Below are positions 42,488-52,878 of a stretch of DNA of 64,000 nucleotides, in pieces. The DNA comes from Agrococcus terreus (GTDB lineage: Bacteria; Actinomycetota; Actinomycetes; Actinomycetales; Microbacteriaceae), in contig NZ_BMLM01000002.1 in assembly GCF_014645235.1 (NCBI RefSeq), forward strand, positions 480,696-544,695, written 5' to 3'. Each line of letters opens with the position of its first letter. The stretch's first letter is position 1. Position numbers and translations under genes: made by a program. A model generated the notes under the pieces. The model was given only the letters and a program-made list of their open reading frames with translations, searched no databases and was not told the DNA's origin.

Positions 42488-43850
42488 CGGCGTCGGCGAG
42501 GTGGCGGGCGGCCTCCGGCTCGCGCCGCCGCCCGGCGACCATCGAGACGACGAGGTAGAGCGCGAAGGTGACGACGAAGCTCGGCACGGTCGCGCCGAAC
42601 GGGAGCGGCACGACGTATGCCCACACGTAGGCGAGGGTCGCCCCGACGAGCCAGGAGCCCACCGCGATCCAGTTGACGCCTCCCGAGAACCAGTACCGCC
42701 CGCCCCGCGGCTCGAGCAGGTCGGCGCTGTACGAGCGCCGGTGCAGCAGGTAGAAGTCGACGATCATGATCGCGAACACCGGCGCGAAGAGCGCCCCGAT
42801 CGTCACGAGGAAGGTCGTGAACTGGTCGAGGAGGCCGAAGAACGTCGACCCCAGGACCGAGATCGCGCCGAGCACGAGCGCGGTCGCGAGGAAGGGCACG
42901 CGCCGACCGGGCAGCGCGTTCACGACCGTGGTCACCATCCCGTAGACGACCATCGTGTTCGTCGCCATGACCGAGAGGAAGATCGCGACGGCGAAGAGCG
43001 GGCCGAAGGGCTCGATGATCGTCGCCGGGTCGAACGGCACGGCCTCGCCGCCGCGGAGCACGACGAAGCCGATCGCGGTGGCGCCGACGGCCATCGCGAC
43101 GACGGTCGAGAGCGTGTAGCCGATGCCGGCGCCGATCGCGCCGCCGCGCACCGTGCGGGCGAAGCGGTTGAAGTCGGCCGAGAGCACCGTCCAGGAGATG
43201 GCGGTCGCGAGCACGACGTCGAAGACGAGGCCCGGCGTGTAGAACGGCTCGGCGGGCGCCGGGATGGCGGCGAACTCGGCCGGCGAGAAGGTCGTGAAGG
43301 CAGTGATCGCGACGTAGGCGGCGATGGCGAGGATGACGGCGGCGAACCACGGCTCGACGCGCGCGACGCCGGCGTGGCCGAAGATCGCGAGCACCACCAC
43401 GATGGCCTGGCAGAGGATCGCGAAGACCACCGGGCTCGAGAAGCCGGTGACGCTCGCGACGAGCCAGTCGAGCGAGATGCCGGCGAGCATCGCCTGCACC
43501 CAGCTCCATCCCATGAGGATGACGAGGTTCGCGGCGGCCGGGAGCAGGCTGCCGCGCGTGCCGAACGAGGCACGGGTGAGCGCCATCGTCGGGAGGCCCG
43601 TGCGGGTGCCGATCGCGCCCACGAGCACGAGCACGCACGCCCCGAGCACCGTGCCCGCGACGATGAGGCCGAGCACGAGCCCGTAGGGCACGTCGGGCAC
43701 GAGCAGGGTGCCGGTGAGCAGCGTCGTCACGACGAGGTTCGCGGCGAGCCAGATCATGAGCATCCGGCGCGACGAGTAGGTGCCGCGCACGGGGCCGGCG
43801 TCGTCGGCATCGGCCTGCAGGCGTCGCTCGAGGCGGGAGTAGAGCGTCAT
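42477..43850 (-). CDS. NCS1-family nucleobase/hydantoin-type permease
   Basis: This 457-residue transporter has about 12 membrane helices and NCS1 family features: the cytoplasmic start with RGTYSSRRMLMIWLAANLV, GTRTGLPTMALTRASFGTRG near residue 80, and GWSWVQAMLAG near 113. The family carries cytosine, purines, allantoin and hydantoins by cation symport. AAGGAG precedes the ATG at 43850. The partners (ureohydrolase, cyclase) suggest a ring-amide or guanidino compound. Confidence 0.9.
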   Translation of the reverse strand: MTLYSRLERRLQADADDAGPVRGTYSSRRMLMIWLAANLVVTTLLTGTLLVPDVPYGLVLGLIVAGTVLGACVLVLVGAIGTRTGLPTMALTRASFGTRGSLLPAAANLVILMGWSWVQAMLAGISLDWLVASVTGFSSPVVFAILCQAIVVVLAIFGHAGVARVEPWFAAVILAIAAYVAITAFTTFSPAEFAAIPAPAEPFYTPGLVFDVVLATAISWTVLSADFNRFARTVRGGAIGAGIGYTLSTVVAMAVGATAIGFVVLRGGEAVPFDPATIIEPFGPLFAVAIFLSVMATNTMVVYGMVTTVVNALPGRRVPFLATALVLGAISVLGSTFFGLLDQFTTFLVTIGALFAPVFAIMIVDFYLLHRRSYSADLLEPRGGRYWFSGGVNWIAVGSWLVGATLAYVWAYVVPLPFGATVPSFVVTFALYLVVSMVAGRRREPEAARHLADADAR

Positions 43851-43920
43851 CGGTCTCCTTCGACGGATGCGGAGCCCGCGCGGGGCTCGTGGCTGGGCGC
43901 CGGCGCGGCCGGTGCTGGGA

Positions 43921-44322
43921 TCAGGGGGCGGCTGCGGGCAGGGGCGACAGGTGCTCGTGGACCGCGACGAGGCGGTCGCCGTCGAGGGCGAGCACGATCG
44001 ACTCGCGCTCGCGGTAGGACTCCTGCCCCGCCCCGGTCTCGACGGTCGTGTCGACGGTGTGCGTGAGGACGGCGCCGCCCGGCAGCGGCTGCACGAGCCG
44101 TTCGGTCGACCTGCAGGCGATCACGTGCCAGCCCTCGGCGAGCCACGACCGCCACAGCGCCTCGTACGCCGCGCGGTCGTCGAGCCGGCGCGGCTCGGTG
44201 TGGAACACGAACGAGGCGCTCGGCGCGAAGGCCGCGAAGTATCGCTCGGTGTCGGTGGCGGCGAAGGCCGCGACGATCGCGTCGACGGCGGCCTCGACCT
44301 CCGCGGCGTCAGGCGTGCGCAT
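43921..44322 (-). CDS. SnoaL/NTF2-like protein
   Basis: The 133-residue product is a compact NTF2/SnoaL-like fold: [33 protein letters not shown], then [10 protein letters not shown] and a C-terminal beta sheet ([24 protein letters not shown]). Such proteins can be small hydrolases, isomerases or ligand carriers. It overlaps the ureohydrolase gene by 14 nt, so both are made together. Confidence 0.8.
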   Translation of the reverse strand: MRTPDAAEVEAAVDAIVAAFAATDTERYFAAFAPSASFVFHTEPRRLDDRAAYEALWRSWLAEGWHVIACRSTERLVQPLPGGAVLTHTVDTTVETGAGQESYRERESIVLALDGDRLVAVHEHLSPLPAAAP

Positions 44323-45277
44323 CGGAGCCCCCTCCCGTGCGGGGCGCCATGGCGCTCAGCAGCTCGTAGACGACGTGGCTGGCCGCGACGGCGGTGAGCT
44401 GCGCGTGGTCGTAGGCCGGAGCGACCTCGACGACGTCGGCGCCGACGATGCGGCGACCGGCGAGCGCGCGCAGCATGCGCAGCAGCTCGCGGCTCGTGAG
44501 CCCGCCGGCCTCGGGCGTGCCGGTGCCGGGCGCGTGCGCGGGGTCGAGCACGTCGATGTCGATCGACACGTACAGCGGCGCGTCGCCGATGCGCGCGTGC
44601 ATCCGGTCGATCGCGGCCGCGACGCCGTGCTCCTCGACGAACTCGCTCGTGACGACCGAGAAGCCCAGCCGCTCGTCGTCGGCCAGGTCGTCCTTGTCGT
44701 AGAGCGGACCGCGCGTGCCGACGTGCATGCTCGCCGTCAGGTCGATCAGGCCCTCCTCGGAGGCGCGGCGGAAGGGCGTGCCGTGGGTGACGGGCGCGCC
44801 GAAGTAGGTGTCCCACGTGTCGAGGTGGGCGTCGAAGTGCAGCACGGCCACGGGGCCGTGCTCGGCGTGCACCGCGCGGAGCAGCGGCAGGGCGATCGTG
44901 TGGTCGCCGCCGATGACGACGAACCGGTCGGCGCGCTCGCGCAGCTCGCGGGCGCCGGCCTCGATGCCCGCGACGGCGTCCTGCAGGTCGAACGGGTTGG
45001 CCACGAGGTCGCCCGCGTCGGCCACCTGCTGGGCGCCGAAGGGGAAGACGTCCTGCGCCGGGTTGTAGGGGCGCAGCAGCCGCGACGCCTCCCGCACGTG
45101 GGCAGGCCCGAAGCGCGCGCCCGGGCGGTACGAGACGCCGCTGTCGAAGGGCACGCCCGCGACGGCGATGTCGGCGCGGCCCACCTCGTCGAGGCGCGGA
45201 AGCCGCGCGAAGGTGGCGATGCCGGCGAACCGGGGCACGGCGCTCGCGTCGATCGGACCGACGGGGGTGGGTTGCAT
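44309..45277 (-). CDS. Agmatinase/ureohydrolase family enzyme
   Basis: This 322-residue Mn-dependent ureohydrolase hydrolyses a guanidino compound to urea and an amine. Metal ligands are visible in [26 protein letters not shown] and [20 protein letters not shown]. It is annotated as agmatinase by family, but guanidinobutyrase or guanidinopropionase would look the same. The NCS1 permease and cyclase neighbours argue that the substrate may not be agmatine. The ATG at 45277 lies inside an inverted repeat shared with the divergent XRE-cupin gene region. Confidence 0.87.
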   Translation of the reverse strand: MQPTPVGPIDASAVPRFAGIATFARLPRLDEVGRADIAVAGVPFDSGVSYRPGARFGPAHVREASRLLRPYNPAQDVFPFGAQQVADAGDLVANPFDLQDAVAGIEAGARELRERADRFVVIGGDHTIALPLLRAVHAEHGPVAVLHFDAHLDTWDTYFGAPVTHGTPFRRASEEGLIDLTASMHVGTRGPLYDKDDLADDERLGFSVVTSEFVEEHGVAAAIDRMHARIGDAPLYVSIDIDVLDPAHAPGTGTPEAGGLTSRELLRMLRALAGRRIVGADVVEVAPAYDHAQLTAVAASHVVYELLSAMAPRTGGGSDAHA

Positions 45278-45287
45278 ATTTGACAAC
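45271..45287. promoter_or_regulatory. Operator-like inverted repeat at the ureohydrolase start
   Basis: GTTG-N9-CAAC (45271-45287) is a short inverted repeat in an AT-rich patch covering the ATG of the ureohydrolase gene. It is the best candidate target for the XRE-cupin regulator encoded 110 nt away. TTGACA at 45280-45285 has no -10 box at correct spacing, so I do not call a plus-strand promoter there. Confidence 0.4.
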
Positions 45288-45396
45288 TCTCGATACTCTG
45301 GGGGCAACGCTGCGTCGTCACCGTAGAACGCGGCGCGCCGGTCCGTCAAGCGCCCGGTCCGTCGAGCACTCGTCCGCTGCACACCGAGGAGCCCCG

Positions 45397-45981
45397 ATGC
45401 GCCCGATCCACCCCTCTGCCGACTCGAGCGCCGTCGCGATCGGGGCGAGGCTGCGGGGCGCACGCCTCGCGCAGGGCCTCTCGCTCAGCCAGGTGGCGGC
45501 GAGCGCCGAGCTGTCGAAGGGCTTCCTCAGCCGGGTGGAGCGCGACGAGACGTCGCCGAGCGTCGCGACGCTCGTGCAGCTGTGCCAGGTGCTGTCGGTG
45601 CCCGTCGGCGCCCTCTTCGAGGAGCCGGACGTGCAGCGGGTGCGCTGGGCGGATGCGCCGCGCATCAACCTGGGCGGCGAGGGGGCGGACGAGCGCCTGC
45701 TCTCGCCCCGCCACGAGTCGCGGGTGCAGCTGCTGCGCAGCGAGCTCGCGCCCGACGCGCACGGCGGCGCCGACCTCTACACGATCAACTGCGAGGTCGA
45801 GGTGCTGCACGTCGTCGAGGGCACGATCTCGGTGCGACTGACGGACCGCGAGGTGCTGCTCGAGGCGGGCGATGCGCTGACGCTGCCGGGGCGGGAGCCG
45901 CACACCTGGCGCGTGGAGGGCGATCGGCCGGCGGTCGCCCTGTGGGTGATCTCGCCCGCGCCGTGGAGCGGGTCGGCCTGA
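45397..45981 (+). CDS. XRE-family regulator with C-terminal cupin domain
   Basis: The 194-residue protein has an N-terminal Cro/C1 helix-turn-helix ([20 protein letters not shown], then [20 protein letters not shown]) and a C-terminal cupin fold ([37 protein letters not shown]). This architecture is typical of repressors such as PuuR that sense polyamines or amino acids. It is divergent from the ureohydrolase operon and is its likely regulator. GAGGA precedes the ATG at 45397; an upstream in-frame start is not needed. Confidence 0.9.
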   Translation: MRPIHPSADSSAVAIGARLRGARLAQGLSLSQVAASAELSKGFLSRVERDETSPSVATLVQLCQVLSVPVGALFEEPDVQRVRWADAPRINLGGEGADERLLSPRHESRVQLLRSELAPDAHGGADLYTINCEVEVLHVVEGTISVRLTDREVLLEAGDALTLPGREPHTWRVEGDRPAVALWVISPAPWSGSA

Positions 45982-46041
45982 CGGGGTGGCGCTGGACGGC
46001 TCGCTTAACCTCGGCGCCGCACCCGGATCCCGGAGACCGCT

Positions 46042-46815
46042 TCAGACGAGCCAAGAGTCGTCGTACCTGTTCCCCAGTCTTCTCCTTGCCTCCAGGCGCA
46101 ACGCTTCCGGGAAGGCGCGACTCTCATAGATCGCACCGTTCCTGACGTGAAGCAGATCGATCAGCGTGGCGGGAGTGTCGACACCGGCCACCCATTCCAG
46201 AGTCAGTGTTTTGAGTGCGGGCAGCGACCGCAGCTCCCCCCAGTTGGTGAGCATCTTGATATCACCTAGTATCAGGTTTTCGAGATTCGTGCATTCACGG
46301 ATCCCGCGGAGGTCGAGATGCCGAGTGTCTGTGATCCGAAGAGTTCGGAGCAGTTCAGGAGAGGCCAACTTAGGGAGGCTGCGCAGCGACTTCGCCCTCT
46401 TCAGATCCAGATGCTCGAGGGGACTTTCCACGATCAACTCATCGAATGCGAACTTGCTGTCGTAGTTGTCCAGGTTCTTCAGACCAGGAGCGCGAACGAG
46501 TGGACTCCAAATCGGACCCAAGTAGCGCTCGACGCTAGCCGGTAGTGACGCGGACTGCGGCCTCAGCGGACCAGAGATCACCAGCGTCCTGAGGTTCTCG
46601 AACGCTTCTATGCCGTCCAGCCGCGACTTGGCGCCGACCAAGAGGTTCATCTCTTTGACCGCCTGGGCGAGTCCAGGTGCTGCGACGATCGACGAGAGGC
46701 TGGAGACTCCACGAGTCAGGGTCGTTGCGAGAAGCCCGGATCCGCTGACCCGCGAAACCACCTCCGTCGTCCACGGCCCTTCCTCTGTGCGCAAAGGAAG
46801 ATCGAAGATGCTCAT
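46042..46815 (-). CDS. Leucine-rich-repeat protein in an acquired, lower-GC segment
   Basis: The 257-residue cytosolic protein contains irregular leucine-rich repeats from about residue 70: FENLRTLVISGPL, PLEHLDLKRAKSLRSLPKL, LLRTLRITDTRHLDLRGI, CTNLENLILGDIKML and LPALKTLTLEWVAGV. There is no signal peptide. Its base composition and codon use are clearly less GC-rich than all neighbours, indicating transfer. I cannot assign a function; LRR proteins of this kind sometimes accompany toxin or immunity genes, but nothing here proves that. Confidence 0.75.
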   Translation of the reverse strand: MSIFDLPLRTEEGPWTTEVVSRVSGSGLLATTLTRGVSSLSSIVAAPGLAQAVKEMNLLVGAKSRLDGIEAFENLRTLVISGPLRPQSASLPASVERYLGPIWSPLVRAPGLKNLDNYDSKFAFDELIVESPLEHLDLKRAKSLRSLPKLASPELLRTLRITDTRHLDLRGIRECTNLENLILGDIKMLTNWGELRSLPALKTLTLEWVAGVDTPATLIDLLHVRNGAIYESRAFPEALRLEARRRLGNRYDDSWLV

Positions 46816-47008
46816 GAGTCCTGTCTACCTGGATCTTGCGTGACTGCGGTTCCTGCTCGGTTTCGATGGTGGGGTGTCTGCCCGCGTGATCATCACGCGC
46901 TGCGCGACAACAACTGCCCGGGCTGCGGATGGGCGCGCGTACCGAGTACTGCCATTGCGGTCCGCCGCCGGTCAGGGTGAACGTCGCCTCGCCACAACGG
47001 TCGACCGC

Positions 47009-47485
47009 TCATGCTTCGCGATCTTCGAGGCCACGACGCCCTTCACCACCGAGCGTGCGTCGCTCTTCTCGGTACCACGGCAGTCGCCTGGCCAACCGGT
47101 CCATGGTCGTCAAGCGGCCAACGTAGGTCAGCGCGACGCCGCCGCCAAGATCGATCCATCGCCAAGATGCATACGGCGGCCAGAGCTCACTCGTGACTTC
47201 GTGAACTGGACTGCGGTCGAACTGGCCAAGCACCAGCTCCAGCGGTCGACCGCGCATCGGCATCTCAACCTCGAGATCCGAGCCGCTGACATCGACCACC
47301 AGGTTCACCCCGACCTGCCAGATGCGCATCGTCACATCGTGAGCAGCGCCGGAGACCAGGGCAGAATCGTCTGCATCGAACAAGGAGATGTCGGTTGCTG
47401 GCAGCTCGCTCCATGTGACCGTCGGAGCGAGGGCTCGCGACATGCCCTCGAGTCTCTGACGCAGAGCATTCCTCATCGAGCACAT
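47009..47485 (-). CDS. Hypothetical protein in the acquired segment
   Basis: I do not recognise this 158-residue product. It reads as a plausible globular protein (TVTWSELPATDISLFDADD, then MRIWQVGVNLVVDVSGSDLE and LGGGVALTYVGRLTTMDRL) with a charged C-terminus. The start is uncertain: ATG at 47485 or 47476. The region shares the lower GC content of the LRR gene 193 nt downstream. A longer plus-strand open frame covers the same DNA but has Thr/Arg/Ser-rich composition typical of a shadow. It could be an immunity-type or orphan protein. Confidence 0.45.
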   Translation of the reverse strand: MCSMRNALRQRLEGMSRALAPTVTWSELPATDISLFDADDSALVSGAAHDVTMRIWQVGVNLVVDVSGSDLEVEMPMRGRPLELVLGQFDRSPVHEVTSELWPPYASWRWIDLGGGVALTYVGRLTTMDRLARRLPWYREERRTLGGEGRRGLEDREA

Positions 47486-47633
47486 TCAATGGTCGGCGCA
47501 CTGCCACCAGCAGGCAAGGAAGTGGAGTCGATGAGGCCCCGGGCGTCCTTGCCTCCACGCCAGCGGACGATGAGGGCCGGAGTGACCATACCAGCCGATT
47601 GGGTAGCGACCTCGATCGTCGAGCAACCACGAA

Positions 47634-47657
47634 GGCCACCTGCTTCCGCAGGTGGCC
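47634..47657 (-). terminator. Terminator after tRNA-Arg
   Basis: GGCCACCTGC (47634-47643) pairs perfectly with GCAGGTGGCC (47648-47657) around TTCC, 22 nt downstream of the tRNA 3' end on the minus strand. Confidence 0.75.
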
Positions 47658-47678
47658 TCCTACTGTCTCAACACAGTG

Positions 47679-47751
47679 CGCGCCCGGAGGGACTCGAACC
47701 CCCAACCTTCTGATCCGTAGTCAGATGCTCTATCCGTTGAGCTACGGGCGC
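47679..47751 (-). tRNA. tRNA-Arg (anticodon ACG)
   Basis: The minus strand folds as a 73-nt tRNA: acceptor GCGCCCG/CGGGCGC, D-arm AGCTCAACGGATAGAGC, anticodon loop CTACGGA giving ACG, and T-arm GGGGGTTCGAGTCCC. The 3' CCA is not encoded. Its A34 is the expected target of the TadA encoded at 5024-5485. The lower-GC segment begins immediately beyond its 3' end, the usual side for integration. Confidence 0.95.
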
Positions 47752-47803
47752 TTGGCCTTCTCGGGCCAGGGATCAGACTAGCCGACCACTGGCCCGAGCG
47801 CCA

Positions 47804-47826
47804 ATCGGGGCGCGTCGCGCCTCGAT
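47804..47826 (-). terminator. Putative terminator after the cold shock gene
   Basis: ATCG-GGGCGCG and CGCGCC-TCGAT form a stem of about 10 bp with one mismatch just beyond the cold shock gene stop, before tRNA-Arg. Confidence 0.5.
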
Positions 47827-47835
47827 CAGGTCAGA

Positions 47836-48039
47836 TCAGAGCGGGCGGATGTTCGCGGCCTGCGGGCCCTTCGTGCCCTCGACGACCTCGAACTCCACGG
47901 CCTGAGCCTCCTCGAGCGTCTTGAAGCCGCTCGAAGCGATCTGGCTGTAGTGGGCGAACAGGTCCTTGCCGCCGTCATCGGGGGCGATGAAGCCGAAGCC
48001 CTTGCCCGAGTCGAACCACTTGACGGTTCCGGTTGCCAT
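47836..48039 (-). CDS. Cold shock domain RNA chaperone
   Basis: The 67-residue protein is a single cold shock domain: [20 protein letters not shown] contains RNP1 (KGFGFI) and LFAHYSQI is RNP2. It binds single-stranded RNA/DNA and is of the CspA type. GGAGG lies 4-5 nt before the ATG. The leader to the preceding MFS gene is about 106 nt, too short to judge whether a thermosensor is present. Confidence 0.95.
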   Translation of the reverse strand: MATGTVKWFDSGKGFGFIAPDDGGKDLFAHYSQIASSGFKTLEEAQAVEFEVVEGTKGPQAANIRPL

Positions 48040-48145
48040 GCATCCTCCAGGGTGCTGATTGCGCGCCGTAGCAGCGACGCGTCTGGTCGGGCCTTGCACC
48101 CTCCCCCAAGCCTAGCGGCATCGGGTGGCGGCGCGCTGAGGGATC

Positions 48146-49396
48146 CTACGGGCGGCCCGGCTCGAGCGTGTCGCCGAGGCGCGGCGCCCACAGCACCGCG
48201 AGCAGCGCGGCGACGCCGATCGCCGTGAGCGCTCCGAGCGCCGCGACGGCGAGCCCGGTGTCGACGGCGATCCAGCCGACCAGGAGCGCGCCGACGGCGG
48301 CGGCGGCGTAGGTCACCGCTGCATAGAGCGACGACAGCGCCCCTTGCCTGGCCGGAGTGGTGCCGCGCGTCAGCGCGACGAGGCCCACGCGGTACGAGAC
48401 GCCGACCCCCGCGCCGACCAGCGTGAAGCCGACGAGCGCGACCGCGTCGAGCGCCCCGAGCGCCCCCGCGACGATGCCCGCGACGCCGGCGACGACGACG
48501 AGCGCCCCGCTCGCCCGCGGCGCGACGCGCGCCAACCAGGGGCTCGCGAGCTGCGCTGCGGCGCTCGAGCCGAGCAGCAGCGCCGGGCCGACGGCCTGCA
48601 CGACCGGTCGGCCGAGGTCTGCGAACACCGTCGCCCCGAACACGGTCGCGGTGCTGAGGCCGATCCAGCCGATCGCCCCGATGCCGAGCGAGCGCGCAGC
48701 GTCGGCGTCCAGGCGCAGCCTCGCGGTCGCGCCGCCCAGGTCCTCGAGCGCGGCGCGGTTCGCCCGCCGGCGCACCCCGAGCACCACCGCCGCGAGCGCG
48801 AGGAGCACGAGCACGATGCCCGCGTGACCGAGGGCGACCGCGCGCGGGGCGTCGGCGACGAGCGCGCCTGCGACCGCCTGCGACCACGCGGTGCCGAGCA
48901 CCGCGCCGACGAGGTTGCCGGTCGCCGACAGCGCTCGACCCGGCGCGCCCACGGCGGCGACCACGAGCGCAGCCGCGGCGCCGGTGCCGATGCCGCCGGC
49001 GACGCCGGCGACGGCGCGGCCCGCGAGGATCGACCACTCCTGCTCGACCCACAGCAGCGCATCCGACCCGATCGACGTCGCGAGCGCCGCGAGCAGCAGC
49101 GGCGCGGCGAGCCGCGTGGCCCGCGGCCGGGCCAGGAGCAGCAGCACGGCGACGAGCACCGTGACGTAGCTGACGAAGGTGAGCGAGAGCACGAGCGGAT
49201 CGAGCCCCAGCAGGTCGCGGTAGACGGGCAGGAGCGGGTTCATGGCGTTCGTGCCGGCGAGCAGCATCGAGAACGCCGCCGCGACCACGGCGGCCTGCAG
49301 CAGCGCCCAGATCCGGCCGCCGCGCGGTGCGGGTGCGGCGGATGCGCCGCCGCCGACGGCCTCGATCTCCCCGGTCCTGAGCCCCTGCGACGCCAC
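48146..49396 (-). CDS. MFS transporter
   Basis: This 416-residue protein has about 12 membrane helices, starting after a polar 25-residue N-terminus. MFS features include SFVSYVTVLVAVLLLLARPRAT with the loop 2-3 basic motif, and LAGRAVAGVAGGIGTGAAAAL in helix 4. Substrate is unknown; the overall pattern fits drug or metabolite exporters. The GTG start at 49396 is supported by TAGGCT on the minus strand (49403-49408), 6 nt upstream. Confidence 0.88.
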   Translation of the reverse strand: MASQGLRTGEIEAVGGGASAAPAPRGGRIWALLQAAVVAAAFSMLLAGTNAMNPLLPVYRDLLGLDPLVLSLTFVSYVTVLVAVLLLLARPRATRLAAPLLLAALATSIGSDALLWVEQEWSILAGRAVAGVAGGIGTGAAAALVVAAVGAPGRALSATGNLVGAVLGTAWSQAVAGALVADAPRAVALGHAGIVLVLLALAAVVLGVRRRANRAALEDLGGATARLRLDADAARSLGIGAIGWIGLSTATVFGATVFADLGRPVVQAVGPALLLGSSAAAQLASPWLARVAPRASGALVVVAGVAGIVAGALGALDAVALVGFTLVGAGVGVSYRVGLVALTRGTTPARQGALSSLYAAVTYAAAAVGALLVGWIAVDTGLAVAALGALTAIGVAALLAVLWAPRLGDTLEPGRP

Positions 49397-49472
49397 CGAT
49401 CCAGCCTAGGCGGCGTGCGAGCCGCAGCCGAGCGGCTGCCGACCGTGAGACGCGGAGCAGCGGGCCGCGTCG

Positions 49473-50939
49473 TCAGCGCTCGGCGCTCGGACCGCGCCCG
49501 TTGCCGCTGTTCTGGCCCGGACCGCTGCCGCTGTTGGCGTCGCGGCCGTTGCCGTTCCCGTTCGAGCTTCCGTTCCCGGTCGGGTTCCCGTTGCCGCTCC
49601 CGTTGCCGTTCCCGGTGGAGTTCCCTCTGCCGTTCCCGTTGCCGTTGCCGTTCGAGCTCCCGTCGGCGTCGGCGTCGGCGTCGGGCTCGACGGTCGCAGC
49701 AGGCGCTGCCGAGCCCGCCGAGACCGGCTCGACGTCCGCCGCATCCGCGGAGCCCGCCGCTGGAACGACCGCGGCGGTGCCTGCCGAGGCAGCGTCGACG
49801 GCGTCCGCGCCCGCATCCGCCTCGTCGTCGACAGCCACGCCCACGACGTCGTCCGCCACGACGGCGGGCGACTCGTCTGCGGGCGGCTGCGTCACGGCGA
49901 CCGGCTGCTCGGACGCCGGCTCCGCGGTCGTCGGCTGCAGTGCCACGACGGCGCCGAGCCCGACGACCGCCGCGGCGACCGCGACCCCGCCGATGATCGC
50001 CGCGCGACGGCGGCGACGGCGCCGCTCGAGCGGCTCCACGTCGGTCGCGATGGCCACCGGCCCGAGCCGCGAGCCCGCGCGCCGGTCCACGTGCACGTCA
50101 CCCGGCACGTGCGCCAGCGCATCCGCCACGTCGGCCGCCGACGGGCGCGCTGCGGCGTCTCGCGCCGTCATCGCCGTCAGCAGCGCCGACCACGCCGGTC
50201 CCAGCGACTCCGGCACGGCCGGGTCGCGCAGCATCCGAGCGGTGAGCATCTCCATGAGGGCGCCCTGGTACACGGGCGCGCCCTGCAGCGCCTCGAGCAG
50301 GATCAGGCCCAGCGCGTAGACGTCGGTCGGCGGGCCGACGCGCTCGCCGGACGCCTGCTCCGGGCTCACGTAGGCGGCGCTGCCGAGCACCGTGCCCGTC
50401 ATCGTGATGCGCGTCGAGTCGATGAAGGAGGCGATGCCGAAGTCGGCGAGCTTCGCGTCGAAGGCGCGGTCAGGAACGTTCGAGGCGGCGAGCAGGATGT
50501 TACCCGGCTTGACGTCGCGGTGCACGACGCCGTGCGCATGCACCTCGGCGAGCGCGCCCGCGATCGCGCGGCCCACCTGCGCGACGTCGCCCGCATCCAT
50601 GGGCCCGCTCTCGAGCAGGCCCGCGAGCGTCGGTCCGTCGACGAGGTCCATGACGAGGTAGCCGACGCTGCGGCCGAGCACGTCGAGCTGGCCGGCGTCG
50701 AGCAGCGTGACGAGCGACTCGTGCTGCAGCGACGAGAGCACCTGCACCTCGTGCTGCGCGCGGCGCGCGGTGACCGGATCGGTCGGGGCGCCGAGCAGCA
50801 CCTTCACGGCGACCGGTAGGTCGAGGTGCTCGTCGTGCGCGCGCAGCACCGTCGACATGCCGCCCGAGCCGAGCTTCCCCTCGACCGTGTACCGGCCGTC
50901 GATCGACGTGCCCGGTGCGAACGGGTCGGATGCATCCAC
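49473..50939 (-). CDS. Membrane-anchored Ser/Thr protein kinase (downstream paralogue)
   Basis: The 488-residue protein has an N-terminal Hanks-type kinase domain (residues about 17-270) with GKLGSGGMSTVL (P-loop), AVKVLL (Lys), VHRDVKPGNILL (catalytic loop), LADFGIAS (DFG) and YVSPEQ. A basic stretch precedes one membrane helix (IIGGVAVAAAVVGLGAVVAL) near residue 310. The external part is Ala/Asp-rich and then a low-complexity Asn/Gly/Ser tail instead of PASTA or another sensor. The GTG at 50939 aligns with the start of its paralogue and has GGGAG upstream. Confidence 0.9.
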   Translation of the reverse strand: MDASDPFAPGTSIDGRYTVEGKLGSGGMSTVLRAHDEHLDLPVAVKVLLGAPTDPVTARRAQHEVQVLSSLQHESLVTLLDAGQLDVLGRSVGYLVMDLVDGPTLAGLLESGPMDAGDVAQVGRAIAGALAEVHAHGVVHRDVKPGNILLAASNVPDRAFDAKLADFGIASFIDSTRITMTGTVLGSAAYVSPEQASGERVGPPTDVYALGLILLEALQGAPVYQGALMEMLTARMLRDPAVPESLGPAWSALLTAMTARDAAARPSAADVADALAHVPGDVHVDRRAGSRLGPVAIATDVEPLERRRRRRRAAIIGGVAVAAAVVGLGAVVALQPTTAEPASEQPVAVTQPPADESPAVVADDVVGVAVDDEADAGADAVDAASAGTAAVVPAAGSADAADVEPVSAGSAAPAATVEPDADADADGSSNGNGNGNGRGNSTGNGNGSGNGNPTGNGSSNGNGNGRDANSGSGPGQNSGNGRGPSAER

Positions 50940-51019
50940 GGGGACTCCCAGGCTGGCCGCCGACCGCGCGAGGGGCGCGGGCGTCAGGAGCGGCGGGTCG
51001 AGCGGGCTCGACCGCGGCA

Positions 51020-51041
51020 ATGGTCGCACGCGGTGGGGGAC
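51020..51041 (-). promoter_or_regulatory. Conserved upstream element of the downstream kinase gene
   Basis: ATGGTCGCACGC followed by GGGGGAC is shared with 52704-52724 at nearly the same distance (about 80 nt) from the start codon of the paralogous kinase. It is probably promoter or operator sequence duplicated with the gene. Confidence 0.5.
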
Positions 51042-51089
51042 GCCGCATGCACCGGGGACTCAGGTGGATCCGGCTTCCGGTCCCACGGG

Positions 51090-52628
<1,539 letters not shown>

Positions 52629-52703
52629 CGCGCCTCCCAGGGCGGTCGCCGGCGACCGCGGGAGCGGGCGCGAGGTGCGGCGGTCGAGGTGCTCGAAGCG
52701 TCC

Positions 52704-52724
52704 ATGGTCGCACGCTTGGGGGAC
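52704..52724 (-). promoter_or_regulatory. Conserved upstream element of the upstream kinase gene
   Basis: ATGGTCGCACGCTTGGGGGAC is the partner of the element at 51020-51041. It lies in the 250-nt gap 52629-52878, which otherwise holds only G/C-rich inverted repeats (52718-52758) and no gene. Confidence 0.5.
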
Positions 52725-52878
52725 AAGTCGGTGGGAGCCCCCTGGGGACACCCCGGGCGCTCGTCGTCGGACCTCCGGTGCCCGTCACGCACAGGGCGAC
52801 GACCGCGAGCGCCGCGTCCAGCAGCATGCGCCTGCAGGTGTGCCGAGCGCGGTGGCGATGACGCTCGGCGGACGCTCC

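Noticed and set aside
45280-45308. Plus-strand promoter for the XRE-cupin gene starting with TTGACA at 45280
   Set aside because: No -10 box lies at 16-19 nt spacing; GATACT at 45292 is only 6 nt away. The site is more likely part of an operator.
46874-47713. Plus-strand open frame across the lower-GC segment
   Set aside because: It runs antisense to the ORF at 47009-47485 and through the tRNA-Arg 3' end and terminator hairpin; composition is Thr/Arg/Pro/Ser-rich without motifs.
46000-47751. Integrase gene or att-site duplication for an integrated element at tRNA-Arg
   Set aside because: No recombinase motif in any frame and no clear second copy of the tRNA 3' end near 46.0 kb, so only a remnant island can be suggested.
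48040-48145. RNA thermosensor leader of the cold shock gene
   Set aside because: The leader is short and no conserved cold-box or competing structures can be recognised by eye.
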